NCBI GenBank assembly: GCA_022510815.1
Contig: JAFLST010000001.1
Location: forward strand, 111,035 to 175,034
Reading direction: 5' to 3'
Length of the DNA: 64,000 bases
From: Christensenellaceae bacterium
GTDB taxonomy: Bacteria; Bacillota; Clostridia; Christensenellales; Aristaeellaceae
Position 1 is the first letter of the stretch. Each line of letters begins with the position of its first letter. This document shows, piece after piece, positions 18,494-27,356 of the stretch. Under the pieces are notes generated by a model, which was given only the letters and a program-made list of their open reading frames with translations, ran no database searches and was not told the DNA's origin. The position numbers and the translations under genes are program-made.

Positions 18494-19543
18494 ATGAGAA
18501 AGATCGGCGTACTCACCTCCGGCGGCGACGCGCCCGGCATGAATGCCGCTGTCATGTCCATTGCCCGGAGCGCCGCGAAGTATGGCATGCCTCTGGTGGG
18601 CATCAAGCGTGGCTATAACGGCCTGCTGCGCAAATCGACCAGCCTTGGCGACGACCTGCAGGAGCTGCAGCTCGACACCGTGCTGGATATCGCTGACCAG
18701 CCCGGCACCTATCTGCGTACCGCTCGCTGCCTTGAGTTCCTCGACCCCATGTGGCGCGAGGTGGCCGTCTCCACCCTGCGGGCCATGGAGATTGACGGTC
18801 TGGTCGTCATCGGCGGCGACGGTTCCTTCCAAGGCGCAAGGCTCCTGTGTGAGATGGGCATCCCCTGCATCGGCATCCCCGGCACCATCGACAATGACCT
18901 TGCTTATACCGAGATGACCCTCGGCTATGAGACCGCCGTGCAGGTCTGCACTGAGGCCATCCGTTCTATCCGCGCCACTTCCCGCTCCCATGACAGGCCC
19001 CATGTGGTCGAGTGCATGGGCCGCCACTGCGGCGATATCGCCTTGAAGGCCGCCTGCGCCACCGGCTCTGAGATTGTCGTGGTGCCCGAGGTGCCGTGGA
19101 GCGTCGAGGAAGTCGCTGCCAAGCTCAACCGTCAGATAGCCAAGGGCAACACCCGCGCCACCATCGTGCTGGCTGAGGGCTGCTGGGAATCCATGGCGCC
19201 CTTCGACATGTATCACTTCCTGACCAGCCACGGCAAGGAGTGCTTCGAGGGCGAGCCCATGAGCGCCAACCGTTTCGCCTCCACCATGAAGCGCATGTGC
19301 GGCATGGTCGAGGTGCGCTCCACCGTCGTCGGCTATACCCAGCGCGGCGCGCTCCCCGTGGCCAAGGACAGCGCCTTCGCCTTTGAGGCTGGCAATCTGG
19401 CCGTGCGACTCCTGCGGGACGGCGTCAGCAATCAGGTCATTGGCGTCAAGGAGGGCAAGGTCTTCTACACGCCCATCGAGGATGCGCTCAAGGCCAAGAA
19501 GAACTTCCGCCGTGATCTCTACGATCTGGTCAACGAGATGTAA
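18494..19543 (+). CDS. pfkA: 6-phosphofructokinase
   Basis: KIGVLTSGGDAPGMNAA...VVIGGDGSFQGARLL...GIPGTIDNDLAYTEMTLGYETA. Confidence 0.96.
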   Translation: MRKIGVLTSGGDAPGMNAAVMSIARSAAKYGMPLVGIKRGYNGLLRKSTSLGDDLQELQLDTVLDIADQPGTYLRTARCLEFLDPMWREVAVSTLRAMEIDGLVVIGGDGSFQGARLLCEMGIPCIGIPGTIDNDLAYTEMTLGYETAVQVCTEAIRSIRATSRSHDRPHVVECMGRHCGDIALKAACATGSEIVVVPEVPWSVEEVAAKLNRQIAKGNTRATIVLAEGCWESMAPFDMYHFLTSHGKECFEGEPMSANRFASTMKRMCGMVEVRSTVVGYTQRGALPVAKDSAFAFEAGNLAVRLLRDGVSNQVIGVKEGKVFYTPIEDALKAKKNFRRDLYDLVNEM

Positions 19544-19563
19544 GCTATCTATGTATCCGACCC

Positions 19564-19593
19564 AAGGGGATGCCTGTGCGCATCCCCTTTCCT
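19564..19593 (+). terminator. terminator-like hairpin after pfkA
   Basis: aaggggatgc ctgtgc gcatcccctt t. Confidence 0.65.
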
Positions 19594-19611
19594 TTTCAAG
19601 AAAGGCGCCGC

Positions 19612-20298
19612 ATGAAACGAACAGACTATGCGCAGATCGAGCGCTTCATGCTCGACTGTATGAAGGACAGCGCTCACGACCGGGAGCATGTTTATCGGGT
19701 GCTCTACGGCGCGCTGGAGATCGCGAAGACAGAACCTGACGCCAACCTCGACGTGCTCGTTGCCGCCTGCCTGCTGCACGATATCGGGCGAAAGGAGCAG
19801 TTTGAAACCCCTGCCCTCGACCATGCGCTGGTCGGCGGAGAAAAAGCCTGCCGTTTCCTGATCTCGCAGGGCTATGACGAGGCTTTTGCCGCCCATGTCC
19901 GTGGCTGCATCGAGACTCACCGCTTCCGCAAAAGCCGTCCGCCGGAGAGCATCGAGGCGAAGATTCTCTTTGATGCCGATAAGCTGGACGCCACGGGAGC
20001 TGTCGGCATCGCGCGGACCATGATGTATTCCGGCGCCACCGGCAGACCCATCTACACGCGGCTTGCGGATGGGTGCATCTCCGACGGCGCCCTGAGCGAC
20101 GAGCCTTCCTTCTTCCATGAGTATCGCTTCAAGCTGGCGAAGCTCTACGACCGCTTCTACACGGCGGAGGGCGCACGGCTGGCACAGGAGCGCAGAGCCA
20201 TCGCCATGGCCTACTATGACGCGCTGCTGCGGGAGGTTCGCGACCCGGATACTCACGGCAAGGCGCTGCTGGAAAACATGCTGACACCCGATGAATGA
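19612..20298 (+). CDS. HD-domain phosphohydrolase
   Basis: HD motifs (DREHVYRVLYGA...VAACLLHDIGR...LFDADKLDATGAVGIART); start at internal ATG 19612. Confidence 0.9.
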   Translation: MKRTDYAQIERFMLDCMKDSAHDREHVYRVLYGALEIAKTEPDANLDVLVAACLLHDIGRKEQFETPALDHALVGGEKACRFLISQGYDEAFAAHVRGCIETHRFRKSRPPESIEAKILFDADKLDATGAVGIARTMMYSGATGRPIYTRLADGCISDGALSDEPSFFHEYRFKLAKLYDRFYTAEGARLAQERRAIAMAYYDALLREVRDPDTHGKALLENMLTPDE

Positions 20299-20302
20299 GA
20301 CG

Positions 20303-20326
20303 CGTGCCCTCCGGGGCACGTTTTTT
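20303..20326 (+). terminator. intrinsic terminator
   Basis: cgtgccctccggggcacgtttttt. Confidence 0.85.
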
Positions 20327-20343
20327 CATGCACAAAAATACTA

Positions 20344-20372
20344 TTGACACGCCGTCTCTATCTGTGTATACT
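20344..20372 (+). promoter_or_regulatory. sigma-A-type promoter of the GntR/ABC operon
   Basis: ttgaca, 17-nt spacer, tatact. Confidence 0.8.
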
Positions 20373-20407
20373 GTATATGTCATATATGAACAGTTGGAGG
20401 TCCTCCC

Positions 20408-20788
20408 ATGAATCTCATCATCAGCAACGCTGACGGCAGGCCGATCTACGAGCAGATCGCCGCGCAGATCAGGGACAGCATTCTCGCCGGTGAACTGCAG
20501 CCCGGCGACATGCTCCCTTCCATCCGTGCGCTGGCTAAAGACCTGCGCATCAGCGTCATCACCACCAAGCGCGCCTATGACGAGCTGGAAGCTCAGGGCT
20601 GCGTTCACACCGTCGCCGGAAAGGGCTGTTTTGTCGCGGAGCAGAACGGGAATTTGCTGCGGGAAGCGCATCTCAAGGAGATCGAAGCCCATATGCAGGA
20701 GATTCTCCGCCTCGCCGCGCCATGCCGCCTGACTGTCGGCGAGCTGACCGACATGCTTCGACTGCTGGAGGAGGAATCCAGACCATGA
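20408..20788 (+). CDS. GntR family (YtrA-like) transcriptional regulator
   Basis: PIYEQIAAQIRDSILAGELQPGDMLPSIRALAKDLRISVITTKRAYDELEAQG; short protein without large effector domain. Confidence 0.93.
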   Translation: MNLIISNADGRPIYEQIAAQIRDSILAGELQPGDMLPSIRALAKDLRISVITTKRAYDELEAQGCVHTVAGKGCFVAEQNGNLLREAHLKEIEAHMQEILRLAAPCRLTVGELTDMLRLLEEESRP

Positions 20789-21630
20789 ATGCCATTGAAG
20801 TGAAGAATGTCACCAAGGCATATCCCAAATTCACCGTTGACCGCGTTTCCCTGACCCTGCCCGCCGGGTGCATCATGGGCCTTGTCGGCGAGAACGGCGC
20901 AGGCAAAACCACCCTGATCCGGCTCATCATGGGCGCGGCCAGACCAGACAGCGGCTCCGTGACAGTGCTGAACGTCGACAATCGCGACGTCGCCTTCCAT
21001 GATCTGAAAGAGCATATCGGCGTCGTGCTTGACGAGGCCTTCTTCCCAGAGGTACTCACGCCCCGGGATATCGGGCGCGTCATGGCGGCGACCTATCGCC
21101 AATGGGACGACGCTGCCTATCAGCGCTGGCTGACAGCTTTCAGTCTGCCGGAGAAGCAGCGCTTCCACGAGTTCTCCCGTGGCATGAAGATGAAGCTCTC
21201 CATTGCCGTGGCGCTCTCCCACGCACCTCGGCTGCTCGTTCTCGATGAGCCCACCGGCGGCCTCGACCCTGTCGTCCGGGATGAAATTCTCACCGTCTTC
21301 AACGACTTTGCCCGCGAGGACGACCACGCGGTGCTGATCTCCTCGCACATTGTCAGCGACCTTGAGAAGATCTGCGACTACATCGCCTGCCTCCACCGCG
21401 GTAAGCTGCTGCTCTGCGAGGAGAAGGACCGTCTGCTGGAGGAGTACGCCATTGTCAAGCTGTCGCAGGAGGAGTTTGCGGCGCTGCCCCAAACCGCCAT
21501 CCATGGCAGGCGTGAAACACCCTACTGTGTCGAAGCGCTGGTCGAGCGGAGCATGCTACCCGCCAGCATCCGAACCGAACACGCCTCGCTGGAGGATATT
21601 CTGCTGTTTCTGGTCAAGGAGGGCAAGTAA
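20785..21630 (+). CDS. ABC transporter ATP-binding protein
   Basis: Walker A GENGAGKTT, Walker B LLVLDEPTGGLDP; 4-nt ATGA overlap with GntR gene. Confidence 0.95.
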   Translation: MNAIEVKNVTKAYPKFTVDRVSLTLPAGCIMGLVGENGAGKTTLIRLIMGAARPDSGSVTVLNVDNRDVAFHDLKEHIGVVLDEAFFPEVLTPRDIGRVMAATYRQWDDAAYQRWLTAFSLPEKQRFHEFSRGMKMKLSIAVALSHAPRLLVLDEPTGGLDPVVRDEILTVFNDFAREDDHAVLISSHIVSDLEKICDYIACLHRGKLLLCEEKDRLLEEYAIVKLSQEEFAALPQTAIHGRRETPYCVEALVERSMLPASIRTEHASLEDILLFLVKEGK

Positions 21631-22245
21631 ATGAAAGCGCTGCTGATCAAGGATCTCATGACCCTCTCCAAGACGATCCGTTTCCTTCTGTTCTTCATGC
21701 TGATTTTCGCCTGCATACCGGGCCTCAACATGGGCACCTTCGTGATGGTCTACTGCGCGATGCTGCCTGTCACCGCCGTCGCCTATGACGAGCGCTCCAA
21801 ATGGGATGCCTACGCCGCCATGATGCCCTACCAGCCCCGGCAGATTGTGCTGAGCAAGTATGTGCTGGGGTATGTCGCTGTCGCGCTGGCCATGGTGCTG
21901 TCCATGCTGGCCCGCGCAGCCATCGGCGTCTTCGGCGGAGAGTCGCTGCAGGCGCAGGATTACCTCCTGATGCTGCTCTACGCCATGGTCACGACGGTAT
22001 TCATGGCTGTCACCCTGCCGCTGATCTTCCGCTTCGGTGCGGAAAAGGGACGGCTTGTACTGCTCGTCGGCGTCGCGATCGGAATCTCTGCCTTTTCAGT
22101 GCTGGCTGCTCCGCTGGCAAGGAGCCTTGAAAACATGACGTTCACGCCCCTGCAGCTTTTCCTCCTTGTGACCGTCTCCGTCGTCCTGCTCAACAGCCTG
22201 TCCATGCTGCTGTCCTGCCGCTTTTATGGAAGGAAGTACGCATGA
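21631..22245 (+). CDS. ABC-2 type permease
   Basis: Hydrophobic multi-span protein directly downstream of the ATPase gene. Confidence 0.85.
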   Translation: MKALLIKDLMTLSKTIRFLLFFMLIFACIPGLNMGTFVMVYCAMLPVTAVAYDERSKWDAYAAMMPYQPRQIVLSKYVLGYVAVALAMVLSMLARAAIGVFGGESLQAQDYLLMLLYAMVTTVFMAVTLPLIFRFGAEKGRLVLLVGVAIGISAFSVLAAPLARSLENMTFTPLQLFLLVTVSVVLLNSLSMLLSCRFYGRKYA

Positions 22246-22460
22246 AAAACACGAATCGCTGCCCCAAATGCGGCTCTGACGATATCGTCCGCGTGCCCGA
22301 CACCGCCCACCGCTATCTGGCCAACAGCATCTGCATCACGAAATGCGCATGGGTGAAGCGCGTCCCTGTAGCGCGCTACGTCTGCTGCGGCTGCGGATAT
22401 GTGGAGAATTGGGTCGAAGACTGTCGGGGCGTCACCGAAATCCGGCAAGCCTTCGGCTGA
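22242..22460 (+). CDS. small zinc-ribbon-like protein
   Basis: CPKCGSDDI...CCGCGY cysteine pairs; ATGA overlap with the permease gene. Confidence 0.7.
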   Translation: MKNTNRCPKCGSDDIVRVPDTAHRYLANSICITKCAWVKRVPVARYVCCGCGYVENWVEDCRGVTEIRQAFG

Positions 22461-22505
22461 TGCTCAAAAATGCGGAATACCTCTGTACATTTCCTGCAAA
22501 ATAGT

Positions 22506-22538
22506 GTATGATATGGGTAACTATTCCCCATATGATAC
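22506..22538. promoter_or_regulatory. inverted repeat upstream of pyk (candidate operator)
   Basis: gtatgatatggg taactattc cccatatgatac. Confidence 0.5.
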
Positions 22539-22561
22539 AACATTCGGGAGGATGAGCCGCA

Positions 22562-24313
22562 ATGAGCAAGATTATCCGCAAAACGAAGATCGTCTGCACG
22601 ATGGGCCCGAATCTGTTTGAAAAGGGACTGGTCGAGCCGCTGATGCAGGCCGGCATGAACGTGGCCCGCTTTAACTTCTCCCACGGCTCTCACGAGTCCC
22701 ATCTGGCGTATTTTAAGGAAGTCTGCCGTATCCGCGACGAGCTGGGCCTGCCCGTGGCGACCATGCTGGACACGAAGGGGCCTGAAATCCGCGTCAAGTC
22801 CTTCAAGGACGGCAAGGTGACCCTCACGGAGGGTCAGATCTTCACCCTCACCACCAAGGACGTAGACGGCGACGAGAAGCAGGTTTCCGTCACCTACGCC
22901 GACCTGCCCAAGGACGTGTCCGTCGGCGGGCGCGTGCTGATCGACGACGGTCTGATCGGCATGGTGGTCGAGAGCATCACCGATACCGACGTCGTCTGCA
23001 AGGTGCTCAACGGCGGCCCCGTCTCCGACAACAAGGGCGTCAACCTGCCCAATGTCCATCTGTCCATGCCCTTCATCTCTGAGAAGGATCGCAGTGACAT
23101 CATCTTCGCCGCAGAAAACGGCTACGACTTTATTGCCGCGTCCTTCACCCGCTGCGCTGATGATATCGTGCAGATTCGCCATATCCTCGAGGAGCATGGC
23201 GGTGAAGCCATCAATATCATCGCGAAGATCGAGAACATGGAAGGCGTCGAGAACATCGAGGAGATTCTCCGCGTAGCCGACGGCATCATGGTCGCCCGCG
23301 GCGATCTGGGCGTTGAGGTGCCGCTGGAGGAAGTGCCCTCTCTGCAGAAGAAACTCATTCAGAAGGCCGTGTTTGCCGGCAAGCCCGTCATCACTGCCAC
23401 GCAGATGCTGGAATCCATGATCAAGAATCCCCGCCCGACCCGCGCTGAATCCACCGACGTAGCCAACGCGATCTACGACGGCACCAGCGCCATCATGCTC
23501 TCCGGCGAGACCGCTGTGGGCGCGTATCCGGTGGAGGCCGTCAAGACCATGGTCAGGATCGCCCTGCGCGCCGAGCAGGACATCGACTACATCCGCCGCT
23601 TTACCCGGCCCGAGGGCGCGATTTCCTCCGACGTCACCAGCGCGATCAGCCACTCTACCGTGACCTCTGCTCACGACCTGAACGCCAGCGCCATCATCAC
23701 CGTGACCATGTCCGGCTCCACGGCGCGTATTCTCTCCCGCTATCGTCCTGCCTGCACCATCGTCTGCTGCACCACGCGGCCCGTTGTCTGGCGGCAGATG
23801 TCCCTCTCCTGGGGCACTGTCCCGCTGATGATCGGCACTGAAAGCAACACCGACGAGCTGTTCGAGCATGCCGTTGACGCGGCGGTCAAGGAGGGCATCG
23901 TGCGCGACGGCGAGCTGGTCGTGCTGACGGCCGGCGTGCCGCTGGGCTTCTCCGGCACCACCAACCTGATGAAGGTGCACGTCGTGGGCCACCTGCTGGT
24001 CAGCGGCAAGGGCATGCACGGCAAGTCCACCGTCGCGCCTCTGTGCGTCATCAACGACTATGCCGCCGACGCTCATGATTTCGACGAGGGCGACATCATC
24101 GTCTGCAAGCAGACCACCAAGGATATGTTCCCGATCCTGCGCAAGGCCGCGGGTCTGATTCTGGAAGACCCCGATCCTAACGGTCACGGCGTGATTGCGG
24201 CGATGAGCCTCGACATTCCGGTCATCGTCGGCGCGTCCCATGCCACGGGCATCCTCAAATCCGGCGCGGTGGTCACGCTGAACGCCGAGAAAGGCACGGT
24301 CAGCGCGAACTGA
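22562..24313 (+). CDS. pyk: pyruvate kinase with C-terminal PEP-utilising-like domain
   Basis: RKTKIVCTMGPN, MVARGDLGVEVPLEEVP, KPVITATQMLESMIKNPRPTRAE; extra C-terminal domain (DIPVIVGASHATGILKSGAVVTLNAEKGTV). Confidence 0.97.
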   Translation: MSKIIRKTKIVCTMGPNLFEKGLVEPLMQAGMNVARFNFSHGSHESHLAYFKEVCRIRDELGLPVATMLDTKGPEIRVKSFKDGKVTLTEGQIFTLTTKDVDGDEKQVSVTYADLPKDVSVGGRVLIDDGLIGMVVESITDTDVVCKVLNGGPVSDNKGVNLPNVHLSMPFISEKDRSDIIFAAENGYDFIAASFTRCADDIVQIRHILEEHGGEAINIIAKIENMEGVENIEEILRVADGIMVARGDLGVEVPLEEVPSLQKKLIQKAVFAGKPVITATQMLESMIKNPRPTRAESTDVANAIYDGTSAIMLSGETAVGAYPVEAVKTMVRIALRAEQDIDYIRRFTRPEGAISSDVTSAISHSTVTSAHDLNASAIITVTMSGSTARILSRYRPACTIVCCTTRPVVWRQMSLSWGTVPLMIGTESNTDELFEHAVDAAVKEGIVRDGELVVLTAGVPLGFSGTTNLMKVHVVGHLLVSGKGMHGKSTVAPLCVINDYAADAHDFDEGDIIVCKQTTKDMFPILRKAAGLILEDPDPNGHGVIAAMSLDIPVIVGASHATGILKSGAVVTLNAEKGTVSAN

Positions 24314-24561
24314 TGAATACGCTGTTCCTTTTCCCGTCCGATTATGAATCGCCTCTTGACCTGCACCAGGCTCTGAAACGGCTGCTGACTCTCCCCGATC
24401 ATTACGGCTGCAACGCGGACGCGCTTTACGACTGCCTCAGCGGCCGCAGGGAGACCGTGAACCTTATCGTTGCCGGTACTGGAAATGATGAGGTTGAGGC
24501 ATCTCTGAACAAATGTTCGGCTGTTATCCGTGATCTGGGCGGTACGGTCATTCGCCGGTAA
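24313..24561 (+). CDS. barstar-family (RNase-inhibitor-like) protein
   Basis: DLHQALKRLLTLPDHYGCNADALYDCLSG closely resembles the barstar signature ([29 protein letters not shown]); TGATG overlap with pyk. Confidence 0.8.
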   Translation: MNTLFLFPSDYESPLDLHQALKRLLTLPDHYGCNADALYDCLSGRRETVNLIVAGTGNDEVEASLNKCSAVIRDLGGTVIRR

Positions 24562-24577
24562 AAAAAGCAACAAACGC

Positions 24578-24613
24578 AGCGGGAGAGCGCATACAGGTGC
24601 TTTCCCGCTTTTT
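24578..24613 (+). terminator. intrinsic terminator after barstar-like gene
   Basis: agcgggagagcgcatacaggtgctttcccgctttttt. Confidence 0.8.
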
Positions 24614-24640
24614 GACAATCCTGCTATTCTGTGGTATAAT
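24612..24640 (+). promoter_or_regulatory. sigma-A-type promoter of the nitroreductase gene
   Basis: ttgaca, 17-nt spacer, tataat. Confidence 0.8.
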
Positions 24641-24670
24641 GCGAACATCATATCGCCTAAGGAGATCGAC

Positions 24671-25396
24671 ATGAACGAAATTATCGCCTCGCTGCACGCC
24701 AGAAAATCCGTGCGGGCCTATCTGGACAAGCCTGTCTCCCCGGAGGAAAAGCGGGCCATTCTGGAGTCCGCCTGTCAAGCGCCCACCGCGGGCAATCAGC
24801 AGCTCTATACGATTATCGACGTGACAGATCAGCAGCTCAAGGATCAGCTGGCCGTCTCCTGCGACAATCAGCCCTTTATCGCCGCTGCACCGCTGGTGCT
24901 GATCTTCTGCGCCGACTGCCGCAAGTGGATGTCCGCTTATCTCGAGGCCGGGCAGTCGCCCCGCAGGCCCGGCGCCGGCGACTTACTGCTGGCGACCACC
25001 GACGCTGCGATCGCTGCCCAGAACGCCGTCGTCGCGGCGGAGAGCCTCGGCATCGGCTCCTGCTACATCGGCGATATCCTTGAGCAGCGCGAAACGCATC
25101 AGGCCCTGCTGAATCTTCCGAAGTATGTTGTTCCTGTGGTCATGCTGGTGTTCGGCTACCCCACGGAGCAGCAGCAAAGCCGCCGCAAGCCCGACCGCTG
25201 CGCCATGGAGCACATCGTTCACGAGAACGCATACCGGGACATGGACGGTCAGGAGCTGCGGGAGATGTTCGCCGCCCGCGCAGGCGACAAGGGCTTTGAC
25301 GACTACATGGCGGCCTTCTGCCAGCGGAAATACACGTCCGATTTCGCGGTGGAAATGAGCCGCTCTGTGGCCGCTTACCTGAAGGATTTTGAATGA
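24671..25396 (+). CDS. nitroreductase family protein
   Basis: ARKSVRAYLDKPVSPEEKRAILESACQAPTAGNQQ; start at ATG 24671. Confidence 0.92.
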   Translation: MNEIIASLHARKSVRAYLDKPVSPEEKRAILESACQAPTAGNQQLYTIIDVTDQQLKDQLAVSCDNQPFIAAAPLVLIFCADCRKWMSAYLEAGQSPRRPGAGDLLLATTDAAIAAQNAVVAAESLGIGSCYIGDILEQRETHQALLNLPKYVVPVVMLVFGYPTEQQQSRRKPDRCAMEHIVHENAYRDMDGQELREMFAARAGDKGFDDYMAAFCQRKYTSDFAVEMSRSVAAYLKDFE

Positions 25397-25423
25397 TTTT
25401 CCATTGAAAGGAGGCGCTGTGCC

Positions 25424-25645
25424 ATGCGTTGTTCCTGCAAGGAATGCGGCGTCTACATGACCCAGACCGAAAGCGAGCGGCTGGGCTGCGTCTGCCCGGA
25501 GTGCGGTTACCGCTGCTCGGACTGTCTGGGCACGAACACTGTCGTCAGCCGGGAAGCCCTGCGCAGTCTGGCCTTCGATCCGCGCTTTGATCCGGCGAAC
25601 ATAGCCGCTTCCTTTGAGCGCCGCGATGAGGACGACGATGGCTGA
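25424..25645 (+). CDS. small Cys-rich (zinc-ribbon-like) protein
   Basis: CSCKECGVYM...CVCPECGYRCSDC; overlaps dinB start. Confidence 0.6.
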   Translation: MRCSCKECGVYMTQTESERLGCVCPECGYRCSDCLGTNTVVSREALRSLAFDPRFDPANIAASFERRDEDDDG

Positions 25646-26831
25646 CCGCACCATCCTGCACTGCGACTGCAACAACTTCTACGCCTCGGTGGAGCTGCTG
25701 GAACGCCCTGACCTCATGGACAAGCCTGTCGCGGTGGCAGGCGACCCGGAAGGACGGCATGGCATCATTCTGGCGAAGAACCAGATCGCCAAGGGCTACG
25801 GCGTCAAAACAGCGGAGACCATCTGGCAGGCCCGGAAAAAGTGTCCGGGCCTTGTTTTGCTGCCGCCGCATCGGGAGAAGTACAGCGCCATGTCGGCGCG
25901 CGTCAACGCCATCTATCTGGATGTGACCGATCAGGTAGAGCCCTTCTCCGTGGACGAGAGCTGGCTGGACGTGACGGGTTCGCGCGCGCTGTTCGGAGAC
26001 GGCGCCGCCATCGCGGACATGCTGCGCAGGCGTGTGCGCGAGGAGCTGGGCATCACAATCTCCGTGGGCGTAAGCGATAACAAGTCATGGGCCAAGATGG
26101 GCAGCGACTACAAGAAGCCTGACGCCACCACCCTCGTCACCCGGGAGAATGCCAGCAGTTTGCTCTATCCCCTGCCCGTGTCCGATCTGCTGTTCGTGGG
26201 CCATGCGGCGGCGGAAACGCTGCGGCGGCACGGCATCGGCACCATCGGCGCACTGGCGGATTGCTCGCCTGAGCTGCTCGTCCAGTATCTCGGCAAGCAA
26301 GGCGAATCTCTGTGGCGGATGGCCCGGGGCCTCGACGACAGCCCGGTGAGGCGCTGGGGTGAATCGGAGCCTATCAAGTCCATCGGCAACAGCACGACCT
26401 TCTCCCATGATCTGATCGGCCGGGAGGCCTGCCACGCAGGACTGAAGCCCCTGTGTGAATCGGTCGGGACGCGGCTGCGTCAGCAAGGACTCAAGTGCCA
26501 CACGGTGACCATCCAGATCAAAGACCCGCAGTTCAAGGTGATCTCCCGGCAGAAGACGCTGCCCCTGCCGACCAATCTGACCCGCCAGCTCTACCGGGAG
26601 GCTTGTGCGCTGCTGGACGCGAGCTGGCCCGAGAGAGCTCCCGTGCGGCTTCTGAGCGTCACAGCGGGCAGCCTGTGCCCGGAGAACGACGCGGTTCCGG
26701 CACAGCTTTCCTTCCTTGAGGAGGTCGCCCCCGACGACCCGCGCCAGCTCCGACTGGAAAAGGCCATTGATCGCGTCCGGGAACGCTATGGTCAGGGTAT
26801 TGTCGGCACCGGACCGAATGAAAAGGCGTAA
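25638..26831 (+). CDS. dinB: Y-family DNA polymerase IV
   Basis: ILHCDCNNFYASVELLERPDLMDKPVAVAGD...PFSVDESWLDVTGS...GVSDNKSWAKMGSDYKKPDA. Confidence 0.96.
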   Translation: MADRTILHCDCNNFYASVELLERPDLMDKPVAVAGDPEGRHGIILAKNQIAKGYGVKTAETIWQARKKCPGLVLLPPHREKYSAMSARVNAIYLDVTDQVEPFSVDESWLDVTGSRALFGDGAAIADMLRRRVREELGITISVGVSDNKSWAKMGSDYKKPDATTLVTRENASSLLYPLPVSDLLFVGHAAAETLRRHGIGTIGALADCSPELLVQYLGKQGESLWRMARGLDDSPVRRWGESEPIKSIGNSTTFSHDLIGREACHAGLKPLCESVGTRLRQQGLKCHTVTIQIKDPQFKVISRQKTLPLPTNLTRQLYREACALLDASWPERAPVRLLSVTAGSLCPENDAVPAQLSFLEEVAPDDPRQLRLEKAIDRVRERYGQGIVGTGPNEKA

Positions 26832-26834
26832 ATG

Positions 26835-26865
26835 AAAGAGCCTGCTTGTGGAACAGGCTCTTTTA
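26835..26865 (+). terminator. intrinsic terminator (likely bidirectional)
   Basis: aaagagcctg cttgtggaa caggctctttt. Confidence 0.85.
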
Positions 26866-26873
26866 TCTTGCGC

Positions 26874-27122
26874 TCACAATTGCCTGAAATAGGCTTTCAA
26901 TTCCGCTTTGCACGCGTCGTTCAGCCGGCTGATCTCAACACCCTGAATCGCGGCTTCCAGATAATACAGAATAACGACGCAGGTGTTGGGATATTGCTCC
27001 TTAAGGCGAAAAGCCGCCTGTCTGCTGCCCATCTGCCTCAATTCCTCCGCCGAGCGAATTCCGACCGACAGGAGCTTCCTTTCCATCGTCTTTCCAAATC
27101 CCATAGATGCGAGCGAGGACAT
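26874..27122 (-). CDS. stand-alone TfoX C-terminal-domain-like protein
   Basis: MGFGKTMERKLLSVGIRSAEELRQMGSRQAAFRLKEQYP..CVVILYYLEAAIQGVEISRLND matches the TfoX_C pattern. Confidence 0.75.
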   Translation of the reverse strand: MSSLASMGFGKTMERKLLSVGIRSAEELRQMGSRQAAFRLKEQYPNTCVVILYYLEAAIQGVEISRLNDACKAELKAYFRQL

Positions 27123-27356
27123 ACCATTCTCCTTTGCGTTTCAGCGATGGAGCAAGTATACCACAAGCCTCCGCAGTATTCAAGCGGCCTGTGAAGCGGC
27201 AGGTTTTCCTGCCGATGTAAAATTTCCGCTTGTCATAAAGGCAAAAGTGTCGTATACTATACCATGTCTGACTATGTCAGGCCGCGTTTTCGCGGAAACG
27301 TTTTCGCTCCACCGGAGCGGAACTCTCATAGCCGTATCACAGAAGGAGGAATCCCC

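Noticed and set aside
16830-18497. 555-aa plus-strand ORF opposite the M18 aminopeptidase
   Set aside because: Shadow ORF with no recognisable domain.
22376-24241. 621-aa minus-strand ORF opposite pyk
   Set aside because: Shadow of a confident pyruvate kinase gene.
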